The notes under the pieces: model-generated | What the model saw: only the letters and a program-made list of their open reading frames with translations | Databases searched by the model: none | What the model was told of the DNA's origin: nothing | Made by a program: the position numbers and the translations under genes | Shown here: piece after piece, positions 46,648 through 54,479 of the stretch | Layout of the letters: each line of letters begins with the position of its first letter | Numbering within the stretch: the stretch's first letter is position 1 | DNA from: Balneolaceae bacterium | GTDB lineage: Bacteria > Bacteroidota > Rhodothermia > Balneolales > Balneolaceae | NCBI GenBank assembly: GCA_007694095.1 | Contig: RECI01000179.1 | Span: 1 to 64,000, forward strand | Length of the DNA stretch: 64,000 nt | Reading direction: 5' to 3'

Positions 46648-47769
46648 GTGAGAAGTATACGTTCAGAGCTGGTTAGCCGTCTGTTGATGGAAAACGATCT
46701 GCAAATTCAACCCATAGAACGGGCAGAAACCCTGCCATCCGCCTATTATACAGATCCGGATTATCTTAAAATTGAAAATGAGGCAATATTCAGCAAAGAA
46801 TGGCAGCTTGCCTGCCATGAATCTCAAATTCCAAACGCAGGGGATTCCATTTGCCGCACCATTGCCAATAATCCGGTTATTATTTTGCGAACAAATGAGA
46901 TGGAAATCGTTTCATTCTATAACGTTTGCAAACACAGGGGAGGGCCGATGTCCATAAAAAAAGGGACTACATCGGTGCTTCAATGCCAGTATCACGGCTG
47001 GACTTATCTCATGGACGGTTCACTGAGGGGAGTTCCCCAATTCGACCGTGTGGAGCTATTCGATAAAAAAGATTTCGGACTAAGGCCTGTTCAAACTAAA
47101 CGATGGGAAGGGCTCGTATTTATCACGCTGAACGAGAATCCGAAACCGCTTAATACAGTGGTAAAGGGAATTTCGGAAAGAATTTCACCGATCAGGCTTT
47201 CAGATATGGAATATCATATCACAACAGCAGACCTGATCGAATGCAACTGGAAGGTTTATGTAGACAATTACCTTGAGGGCTATCATATACCGATAGTTCA
47301 TCCCGAGCTGGCTACCCTGCTTGATTATAAGAACTACGTCACCGAAACTGACGATTTTTACTCCCTGCAATACAGCCCGTTCAGCAGCAATTCGGCTGAT
47401 AATCCATACAATGTGGAGGATGGGTGTGCATATTATTATTTCATTTACCCTAATATTATGCTCAACATTATGCCGGGCAGGCTTCAAACCAACATTGTTG
47501 AACCGGCAGGGCACGACAAATGCCGGGTAATCTTTGATTTTTTTTATACTAACCGAAGGCAGGCAGCAGAAAAGGGAACTACCGAAAGTGATCTTATAGT
47601 GAGTGCAGATATACAGCGGGAAGACATTGACATATGCGAAGCCGTACAGCTTGGACTGCGTTCTGATGTTTATGATAAAGGGCGTTTTTCGGTGAAAAGG
47701 GAGATGGGTGTCTGGCATTTCCAAAAGCTTGTGAAACAAAGTTTTTCTGCGTATTTAAAGCACTTATAA
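46648..47769 (+). CDS. Rieske-type aromatic-ring/quaternary-amine oxygenase, alpha subunit
   Basis: A 373-residue non-haem iron oxygenase. The Rieske [2Fe-2S] ligands are CKH (Cys94, His96) and CQYHGW (Cys113, His116). The mononuclear iron site is in NYLEGYHIPIVHPEL (His213, His218), with Glu210 at the bridging position, and an Asp in the C-terminal QREDIDICEAVQLGL segment. The Glu bridge is seen in choline, carnitine and glycine-betaine oxygenases rather than classic dioxygenases. GTG start at 46648; an ATG at residue 14 is also possible. A sugar porter follows in 21 nt; the reductase is not present here. Confidence 0.9.
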   Translation: MRSIRSELVSRLLMENDLQIQPIERAETLPSAYYTDPDYLKIENEAIFSKEWQLACHESQIPNAGDSICRTIANNPVIILRTNEMEIVSFYNVCKHRGGPMSIKKGTTSVLQCQYHGWTYLMDGSLRGVPQFDRVELFDKKDFGLRPVQTKRWEGLVFITLNENPKPLNTVVKGISERISPIRLSDMEYHITTADLIECNWKVYVDNYLEGYHIPIVHPELATLLDYKNYVTETDDFYSLQYSPFSSNSADNPYNVEDGCAYYYFIYPNIMLNIMPGRLQTNIVEPAGHDKCRVIFDFFYTNRRQAAEKGTTESDLIVSADIQREDIDICEAVQLGLRSDVYDKGRFSVKREMGVWHFQKLVKQSFSAYLKHL

Positions 47770-47790
47770 ATCATAACTACCTGACGTGAA

Positions 47791-49158
47791 ATGAAACAAC
47801 ATAAAATCTTTTTTTGGGCTATTACATCTGCTCTTGGAGGATTTCTGTTCGGGTTCGATACAGCGGTAATATCCGGTGGCGAGCAGAATATCCAGTTATT
47901 GTGGGGACTTAGTGACATCATGATTGGCCAAACCGTAGCCATGGCGTTGTACGGAACCATCATTGGTGCATTGTTTGGAGGGATTCCTGCACAGCGTATT
48001 GGCCGAAAACGTTCATTAATCTGGATTGCTGCACTATTCCTGATTTCTGCCATTGGGTCTGCATTAGCACCGGAAGTATATACCCTCATGATTGCACGAT
48101 TTATTGGAGGTTTGAGTATTGGTGCCTCATCAGTGGTTGCACCCATGTATATTTCGGAAATAGCACCTACCGAGAAACGCGGCAAGCTCACAGCATTATT
48201 TCAGTTTAACATAGTACTGGGTATCCTGATCGCATACTTTTCCAATTTTTTGATAGGAACGGAGGATATCGAAAGCTGGCGATGGATGCTTGGGGTAGAA
48301 ATCGTACCGGCAAGCCTGTTTCTGATACTGGTATTCACGCTGCCAGAAAGCCCGAGGTGGCTGATAGTAGCCAAAAACCGGATTGAAGAAGCAAAAGAAA
48401 TTTTGCGATTAATTGATCCTCAAAAAGTTGAATCATCCCTGAAGGCCATTCAGGCAAGTGATGTGGATCCGGGCAGAAATACACCGCTGAAAGAGTTTTT
48501 CAGCAAGCGATACAAATTCCCGATACTCCTGGCGTTTCTGTTTGCCTTCTTTAACCAGGTATCGGGTATTAATGCCATCATCTATTTTGCCCCGAGGATT
48601 TTTGAACTTACCGGCCTGGGGGCTGAGATCGCACTGCTTTCTACTGTAGGCGTGGGCCTTACCAACCTTATCTTTACTATGCTCGGCCTTGTACTGATCG
48701 ACAAATTAGGCCGGCGATTCCTGATGTACGTTGGTTCATTTGGATATATCATTTCACTTTCTGCAATTACCTATGCCTTTTTCACGCAAACATTCGTGGG
48801 CTACACCATCCCGATACTCATTTTTGTATTTATCGCCTCACATGCAATCGGACAGGGCGCGGTAATCTGGGTTTTTATATCGGAGATTTTCCCCAATTCT
48901 GTGCGCTCGTTCGGTAACTCACTGGGGAGCAGCACGCACTGGATATTTGCCGCATTAATTGCCGGAAATTTTGTTTATATCGAAAGTATTTTTGGTGGTG
49001 GTCCAATATTTGCATTTTTTGCATTCATGATGTTACTGCAGCTACTTTTTGTATGGAAATTGATGCCTGAAACCAAGAATATTTCCCTTGAAGAGATGGA
49101 AGTGAAACTTGGTATCAGCACCAGAGAGCTTGAGGAGGTAGTTGACCAAAAAAGCTAA
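47791..49158 (+). CDS. Sugar-porter MFS transporter
   Basis: A 455-residue 12-helix transporter of the sugar porter family (GalP/XylE-like). Signatures: GFLFGFDTAVISG in helix 1, RIGRKR in the loop, PESPRWL after helix 6, and PETKNISLEEME at the end. It probably imports a monosaccharide by proton symport, although family members also move polyols. It is in one transcription unit with the Rieske oxygenase gene. Confidence 0.93.
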   Translation: MKQHKIFFWAITSALGGFLFGFDTAVISGGEQNIQLLWGLSDIMIGQTVAMALYGTIIGALFGGIPAQRIGRKRSLIWIAALFLISAIGSALAPEVYTLMIARFIGGLSIGASSVVAPMYISEIAPTEKRGKLTALFQFNIVLGILIAYFSNFLIGTEDIESWRWMLGVEIVPASLFLILVFTLPESPRWLIVAKNRIEEAKEILRLIDPQKVESSLKAIQASDVDPGRNTPLKEFFSKRYKFPILLAFLFAFFNQVSGINAIIYFAPRIFELTGLGAEIALLSTVGVGLTNLIFTMLGLVLIDKLGRRFLMYVGSFGYIISLSAITYAFFTQTFVGYTIPILIFVFIASHAIGQGAVIWVFISEIFPNSVRSFGNSLGSSTHWIFAALIAGNFVYIESIFGGGPIFAFFAFMMLLQLLFVWKLMPETKNISLEEMEVKLGISTRELEEVVDQKS

Positions 49159-49464
49159 AGGAAGTTAATCAGTCTACCTAATAATTTCAGAATCAGTAAC
49201 AAATTGGTTCTCAGGATATCATTATAAAATTCATCACGGATATAAACCGGCACGGACATGTCTTATGCATTTTGGGGTATATCTTTATCGCGACAGCACA
49301 TCACATCCCGCAACTAAAGGGATTGATTATTCTTTCTGCATTTTGTACTGCGGTAAAGCGTATTAGTGAAACTAACTGCCGAAGATTCATATTAAGATCC
49401 GGCTTATTTTATTTTTATTGATTCATTTATTCACCAGATCATTTTTGTTCAACACTTCTGCAAC
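49159..49464. other. Intergenic spacer
   Basis: 306 bases between the MFS gene and a glycosyltransferase-like gene. I see no repeat, no clear terminator and no supported reading frame. Confidence 0.35.
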
Positions 49465-50514
49465 GTGCAAGTAGAGCATATTTATTTAAGTTCATACCCA
49501 TCAAAGATATCCAAACAAGGTAAGGAGAGACTCCGGTGGCTGCATACGTTTTCAAATCAGGGTTTCCTTATTAGTGAATCACCGGAGAATGCAGATCTGA
49601 TTTTGATTTCACACCCCGGGAATGATCTGTCAAAACAAGAGTACCTCACAGAGTTACAGACACACCCTCTTATTACCCGATACCCTGAAAAATGTTTTAC
49701 AGTCAGCTTTTTTAAAGACAAACCGCTCTTACTGAACCGGGGTATATATGAGTCGCCAATAAAATTATGGCGTCATCATAAAAGGTTTAAAACCGGTGCT
49801 TATCTTTCACATCTATTTAATCCATTCATAGTAAAAGCTGTTAACTCCGGGCACGAATCCGTCCAAATGGACAGGCGTTATTTAGCATCATTTATCGGGA
49901 GAAGATCACATTCCCTAAGAGTGAAAATTTTTAATCAGACATTCAAAAGACCGGATATTATTATAAGAGATTCATCCGGTTTTAATGCCTGGAGTAAAAA
50001 AACGAATGAAGAAAATAAAAAAGACCACGAACAGTATCTGAATATATTGTCACAATCGAAATTTGCAATTTGTCCGCGTGGGGCGGGATCATCCAGTATA
50101 CGGTTATTTGAGGCCATGAGTTTAGGCATTTGCCCGGTAATCATATCAGATGAATGGGTGCCGCCAGCCGGGCCGGACTGGAATGAATTCTGTATCTTTT
50201 TAAAAGAAAGTGAGATTGATGATCTCGAAAGTGTGTTGGAAGTGTATGAAGACGAATGTTTTGAAATGGGTAAAAAAGCTTTTATTGCCTATTGGGAATA
50301 TTTTTCTGATGAGAAATACTTTGATTACCTGATTAATTGTTGTGTCGAGATTAAGGGGAATCAACAAATTTCTGAAGCAATATATTGGAAATTCAAAATA
50401 ATTCAAGTAATTCGATACATCTTATATTATTGGATTAAAAAAAAAAGACTGAAATTATATTGGGCTGTAATGAATATGAAATCGAGACTTTTCAAATTAT
50501 TTAATCAATCCTAG
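49465..50514 (+). CDS. Exostosin-like (GT47-type) glycosyltransferase
   Basis: A 349-residue protein with the exostosin signature in its C-terminal half: SKFAICPRGAGSSSIRLFEA (Cys203-Pro-Arg-Gly), then MSLGICPVIISDEW and a run of alternating helices and strands. This is the nucleotide-sugar-binding part of the GT-B fold as in exostosins. The start is GTG at 49465 and no good Shine-Dalgarno is visible, so it could be off. No signal peptide. It may decorate surface glycan, but it sits away from the polysaccharide locus, separated by tRNA-Leu. Confidence 0.78.
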   Translation: MQVEHIYLSSYPSKISKQGKERLRWLHTFSNQGFLISESPENADLILISHPGNDLSKQEYLTELQTHPLITRYPEKCFTVSFFKDKPLLLNRGIYESPIKLWRHHKRFKTGAYLSHLFNPFIVKAVNSGHESVQMDRRYLASFIGRRSHSLRVKIFNQTFKRPDIIIRDSSGFNAWSKKTNEENKKDHEQYLNILSQSKFAICPRGAGSSSIRLFEAMSLGICPVIISDEWVPPAGPDWNEFCIFLKESEIDDLESVLEVYEDECFEMGKKAFIAYWEYFSDEKYFDYLINCCVEIKGNQQISEAIYWKFKIIQVIRYILYYWIKKKRLKLYWAVMNMKSRLFKLFNQS

Positions 50515-50823
50515 TATCGTGTCAAATATTAAAGGTTGACTTAGAATTTGTCAGTCGAAGATGCCAACCCCTCGGTACACCCACTGGATCCGAGAGCGTT
50601 GGGTCGGGTTTGTACATGGACGAGATAGGTGATTCGTGCCAAATCTTGATACCCCACACATTTTAAAATATATCTTGTGATTCCGACCGGAGCAAAAGCG
50701 AAGTGGAAGGATCTCGATATATCGATGCAGATCACAAAAAAAAAAGGGTTAATAAATTATGCCTGGTAACTTTCATGTAGCGGGATTGAATTACGATGCC
50801 TAAATGAATACAGAAATCAGCAT
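50515..50823. other. Spacer with repeat remnants
   Basis: Contains CACCCACTGGATC...AGCGTTGGG (50578-50607), a partial copy of the CTGACAGG repeat family, and a GATTCCGACCGGAGC-type phrase (50680-50705). No gene is supported. Confidence 0.5.
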
Positions 50824-50867
50824 AAAAAAAGCCCTGCAACTCATAATATATTGAGCTACAAGGCTTT
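50824..50867 (-). terminator. Terminator of tRNA-Leu
   Basis: On the minus strand a long stem built from AGCCTTGTAGCTCA and TGAGTTGCAGGGCT, with wobble pairs, followed by a T7 tract. It lies just after the tRNA 3' end. Confidence 0.8.
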
Positions 50868-50873
50868 ATGAAG

Positions 50874-50961
50874 TACCTCGGGCCGGGCTCGAACCGGCAC
50901 TGGCATTGTAATACCAATTGGATTTTAAGTCCAACGCGTCTACCAATTCCGCCACCGAGGC
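50874..50961 (-). tRNA. tRNA-Leu (anticodon UAA)
   Basis: The minus strand folds as a class II tRNA. The acceptor is GCCTCGG with CCGAGGT plus discriminator A (position 1-72 is G-U), the D arm GCG...CGC, the anticodon stem TTGGA/TCCAA around loop CTTAAAA (anticodon TAA), a long variable arm TGGTATTACAATGCCA, and the T arm GCCGG-TTCGAGC-CCGGC. CCA is not encoded. Length is 88 nt. Confidence 0.95.
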
Positions 50962-51045
50962 TGATCATTTTTTCAATGCCCAATATACGATTTTCAATCG
51001 AATTACTTCAATGATCTGATTAACTTTTGATCAGTTTATAATTTA

Positions 51046-52059
51046 TCACGGGTAACCATCTGGATTTTTTTGTTGCCAGTTCCATGCATCCCTGCACATA
51101 TTTTCAAGGTTGCGATTGGTTTTCCAGTTCAGGTTGTTGTTTGCTTTGGTTACGTTTGCGTAACAAATGGCAGCATCACCCTCTCTTCTTGTTGTAATAT
51201 TGTAAGGTATTTTTAATTTATTGGCTTTTTCAAACGCTTTAACAACATCCAGAACAGATGAACCCTTTCCGGTTCCCAAATTATATATTGCAACTCCGGG
51301 ATTATTATCAAGATTTTCCAGTGCTTTAATGTGTCCGTCCGCCAAATCACATACATGAATATAATCGCGAATTGCTGTACCATCGTGAGTTGGATAATCC
51401 CCCCCGAAAATACTCAGTTCCTGCAGTTTACCAATGGCAACCTGTGTAATATATGGCATTAAATTGTTCGGGATTCCATTGGGGTCTTCCCCGATTTCAC
51501 CGCTTTCATGTGCACCAACCGGATTAAAATAACGCAGCAGAGAAACATTCCATGCGTCATCAGCATGGTACAGCTCTTGCAGGATGTATTCTATCGTTAA
51601 TTTTGTACGGCCATATGGATTTACAGCTTGAAGCGGGCTCTCTTCGATAATCGGAGAAATTTCCGGGTCTCCATAAACGGTGGCAGATGAACTGAACACA
51701 ATATTTTTGACACCGGCCTTACTCATCACTTCACATAAGTTCACTGTGCCGCTTATATTGTTTTTGTAGTAACGCAATGGGTGCTCAACTGATTCACCCA
51801 CTGCTTTCAGGCCGGCAAAGTGTATCACACTGTCAAAATTGGTTGATGCAAATAGGTCATCTAGAGCCTTTATATCCAGCAAATCTATTTTCCTGAATTG
51901 GGCACGTTTCCCCGAAATTTTTTCTACTCTTTTGAGTGGTTCGAGTTTGCTGTTGCTCAGATTATCAATTGCTGTAACCCGGTAATTTTGATTCAATAGT
52001 TCCAGAACAGTATGACTACCGATAAAACCAGTACCGCCGGTAACGAGAATATGTTTCAT
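51046..52059 (-). CDS. galE: UDP-glucose 4-epimerase
   Basis: A 337-residue extended SDR that interconverts UDP-glucose and UDP-galactose with bound NAD. The cofactor motif GGTGFIGSH is at residues 7-15; the catalytic pair is Tyr149-x3-Lys153 (NPYGRTKLT), with SSSATVYGDP before it. The GalE-specific HYFNP-like segment LRYFNPVGAHESG and IRDYIHVCDLADGH are present. Length is normal. It supplies sugar nucleotides for the polysaccharide locus to the right. Confidence 0.96.
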   Translation of the reverse strand: MKHILVTGGTGFIGSHTVLELLNQNYRVTAIDNLSNSKLEPLKRVEKISGKRAQFRKIDLLDIKALDDLFASTNFDSVIHFAGLKAVGESVEHPLRYYKNNISGTVNLCEVMSKAGVKNIVFSSSATVYGDPEISPIIEESPLQAVNPYGRTKLTIEYILQELYHADDAWNVSLLRYFNPVGAHESGEIGEDPNGIPNNLMPYITQVAIGKLQELSIFGGDYPTHDGTAIRDYIHVCDLADGHIKALENLDNNPGVAIYNLGTGKGSSVLDVVKAFEKANKLKIPYNITTRREGDAAICYANVTKANNNLNWKTNRNLENMCRDAWNWQQKNPDGYP

Positions 52060-52086
52060 TTTAAATTTCGGTTTATCCGGGTTGGA

Positions 52087-52428
52087 TTATTTCAGATTTT
52101 TCAGATCTTGAATTAACTTATTGCAGTAATCTGTCATACCGTCAATTACCATTGCTATATCCAAATCTGCAGCATTATCTTCGAGTAAGATTTTGGAATT
52201 TTCATACATCTCAATGATGGGCTCAAGTTTCATAATCTGGGCAACCGGTTTAATTTTGTGCCCTGCATTCTTCAGGCCTTCAAGATTTCTAAGCCTCATT
52301 GATTGTTTAAAGTGGTCTCTGAATTCAGTGAAAGATTCAACGGAAGCGTCAATAAATTGATCTACATACTCTTCATCGCCAAATAATAATTCAGCGATCA
52401 TACTTCTGTTTACAAGAGATTCTTTCAT
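52087..52428 (-). CDS. Histidine phosphotransfer (Hpt) protein
   Basis: A 113-residue four-helix-bundle Hpt protein. The phosphoacceptor is His57 in AGHKIKPVAQIM. The rest is helical with the spacing of an Hpt module. It would carry phosphate between a hybrid kinase and a response regulator in a phosphorelay; no such partner is adjacent. It lies 11 nt after the thioesterase stop and 27 nt before galE, all three leftward and possibly co-transcribed. Confidence 0.85.
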   Translation of the reverse strand: MKESLVNRSMIAELLFGDEEYVDQFIDASVESFTEFRDHFKQSMRLRNLEGLKNAGHKIKPVAQIMKLEPIIEMYENSKILLEDNAADLDIAMVIDGMTDYCNKLIQDLKNLK

Positions 52429-52439
52429 TTTTTTTAAAT

Positions 52440-52829
52440 TTAATTTACCGGTTTTGTAATGCCATGTGGTGTTGGCCGGCCATTTTTGTCAAGATGAACG
52501 AATACAATTTTTTCTATTCGGATAATCGGTTGCAGCGTAAATTTATGTCGCACTTCACAACGTACGGTTATGGATGTTCTTCCAAATGCTACGGTTTCCA
52601 TTCCAATTTCAATAATATCACCAAGTTTAGCAGAGCTCACAAAATCGATTTCCGACATAAACTTTGTGGCGATATTACTATTTCCAAGCTGACATATCAC
52701 ATAAATAGCTGCTTCTTCATCAATCCAGGCCAATACCGAACCACCAAACAAGGTGCCATGTGAATTCAGGTCCTCAGGTTTTATCAGTTTCCTGCTGAAA
52801 AATCGCATTCCTTCAAATATTTCAGGCAT
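52440..52829 (-). CDS. Acyl-CoA thioesterase, hotdog fold (YciA/BACH type)
   Basis: A 129-residue hotdog-fold thioesterase of the acyl-CoA hydrolase family. The catalytic-loop motif is LNSHGTLFGGSVLAWIDEEA, with the Asn in the position of the YciA active site, followed by SEIDFVSSAKLGDIIEIG. It hydrolyses acyl-CoAs. It heads the leftward group thioesterase-Hpt-galE. Confidence 0.92.
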   Translation of the reverse strand: MPEIFEGMRFFSRKLIKPEDLNSHGTLFGGSVLAWIDEEAAIYVICQLGNSNIATKFMSEIDFVSSAKLGDIIEIGMETVAFGRTSITVRCEVRHKFTLQPIIRIEKIVFVHLDKNGRPTPHGITKPVN

Positions 52830-53304
52830 CCTTCTGTGTATAATTTAATTATTAACCATATATCAACAATATAATTACTATTCAATGGAAATAAAGAGAT
52901 GCGATCACCAAAAATTTTACGGCATTCACTGCTGAAGGCCAAATTATAAAAATATTTGCAAAATCAGTGCTAATAACCGGGCAAGTCTGGAAAACCCTTT
53001 AAATAGTATCCTTGTAGTTTACCAATTAAAGTTTAATAGTCTGATAACAATTTAGTAACACTCCATCATTAATTTTTAAAGCAGTAACTCCAAAGCGTAC
53101 TATCGACAATCAAATAACGGCAATGAAGGCTCCCCTGACCAGGAGCCTTTTTTATTTTTCAGAAAAAATTTTATTATACCCCTAACTTTCCATTTGATAA
53201 TGAATAATATCAAGACTTTTTATAATTGATACAGATATACCATATTTTGGCAAATTATTTCTCAATAATAATGGCAATGGCCAATAACTATAATTTTATA
53301 AGAT
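52830..53304. other. Spacer upstream of the polysaccharide locus
   Basis: 475 AT-rich bases between the thioesterase (-) and the first polysaccharide gene (+). It holds a plus-strand terminator at 53126-53153 with no plus-strand gene before it. I do not see a JUMPstart/ops sequence. Confidence 0.55.
53126..53153 (+). terminator. Orphan terminator or attenuator before the polysaccharide locus
   Basis: AAGGCTCC (53126-53133), loop CCTGACCA, GGAGCCTT (53142-53149), then a T tract (TTTTTT spanning 53148-53153). Upstream there is no plus-strand gene, so this ends either a small RNA of perhaps 100-150 nt or a leader transcript. Confidence 0.75.
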
Positions 53305-54366
53305 TTGATTAATATAAGCCTGCTGGTTATCGCGGCTATAGTTTTTATTGCCAATTATTTATTCACCGGATGGTATATCGGATTTGCCCGTAAAAATCAG
53401 ATTACTGATATCCCAACTGAAAGAAGTTCCCATTCCAAACCTACGCCAAGAGGTGGTGGAATTGGATTTGTATTTACCAGCATTATTGCCATTATTCTCT
53501 ATGCTTTATTGAACGGTTATCTGATATCAGCGGGATTATTGGTATTTATTTCCGCTGCAGTTATTATTGCACTGATGGGATGGCTGGACGATAAATTTAA
53601 TTTGTCAAGAAGAGTTCGCTTCTTTGTTCAGGCAGCAGCAGCATTTGCTGTTTTATATTTTATGGTGAATATCAGCATCGTAAAGGTACCAATGTTATTT
53701 GAAATTAATATTGGCGTGGCAGGATTTTTGTTAGGAATCATTTTTTTATCAGGTGCCACCAATATTTACAATTTCATGGATGGGGTGGATGGGATTGCTT
53801 CTGTACAACTATTTGGTGTTACCATTGGGTGGATGATTCTGTCATGGATTTGGCATGAACCGTTATTGTTCAGTATAAATTTAATCCTGTTTGTGGCAGT
53901 ATTGGCGTTTTTAAGATATAATTGGTCGCCAGCCAAAGTGTTTATGGGTGATGCGGGAAGCTTGTATCTTGGATTTTTCTGCGCATCTATGCCATTTATT
54001 GCTGCGTACCAATCAGAAGTATTGAATATTCAGGATACGATATGGTATGGTATCATTTTGTTGTGGCCTTTTTTGTTTGATGGTACATTTACGCTAGTCA
54101 GGCGTTTTTCCAATGGTGAGAACATCTTTGAAGCACACAGGTCACATCTGTACCAAAGGTTAAATATTATTGGAGTTAGCCATGCAAATATTTCTCTTTT
54201 ATATTTATCATTTTCTGCATTCATGACTGCTTTCGTGATTCTCTTTGCATTTACTAATGATTTTTATAAACTTACACTTGTTATTATAATCTTGTTTTTG
54301 TCATTAGTGTATGTATCTGTAATATCAAAAAAAGAGTTAGCGGAAAGAAATTCACAAAAAAATTAA
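53305..54366 (+). CDS. WecA/WbpL/MraY-type undecaprenyl-phosphate sugar-1-phosphate transferase
   Basis: A 353-residue membrane enzyme with about ten helices that starts a surface glycan by moving a HexNAc-1-phosphate onto undecaprenyl phosphate. Key motifs: PRGGGIGF near the N-terminus, WLDDKFN (Asp95/96) for Mg2+ and prenyl phosphate, NFMDGVDGIAS (Asp159, Asp162), MGDAGSLYLGF, and AHRSHLYQRL for substrate. The start is TTG: a stop lies two codons upstream and no ATG is available before the first helix. First gene of the rightward polysaccharide locus. Confidence 0.93.
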   Translation: MINISLLVIAAIVFIANYLFTGWYIGFARKNQITDIPTERSSHSKPTPRGGGIGFVFTSIIAIILYALLNGYLISAGLLVFISAAVIIALMGWLDDKFNLSRRVRFFVQAAAAFAVLYFMVNISIVKVPMLFEINIGVAGFLLGIIFLSGATNIYNFMDGVDGIASVQLFGVTIGWMILSWIWHEPLLFSINLILFVAVLAFLRYNWSPAKVFMGDAGSLYLGFFCASMPFIAAYQSEVLNIQDTIWYGIILLWPFLFDGTFTLVRRFSNGENIFEAHRSHLYQRLNIIGVSHANISLLYLSFSAFMTAFVILFAFTNDFYKLTLVIIILFLSLVYVSVISKKELAERNSQKN

Positions 54367-54479
54367 ACTAATTAAATAAAAAGATTTGATTTTAATTAAA
54401 GTGTAATTTATATGTAGTATTAAATTTTGATAACTTGAGTATGAGTTCGCCAACGGTTTAAAATTTTTTAAATAAAATC

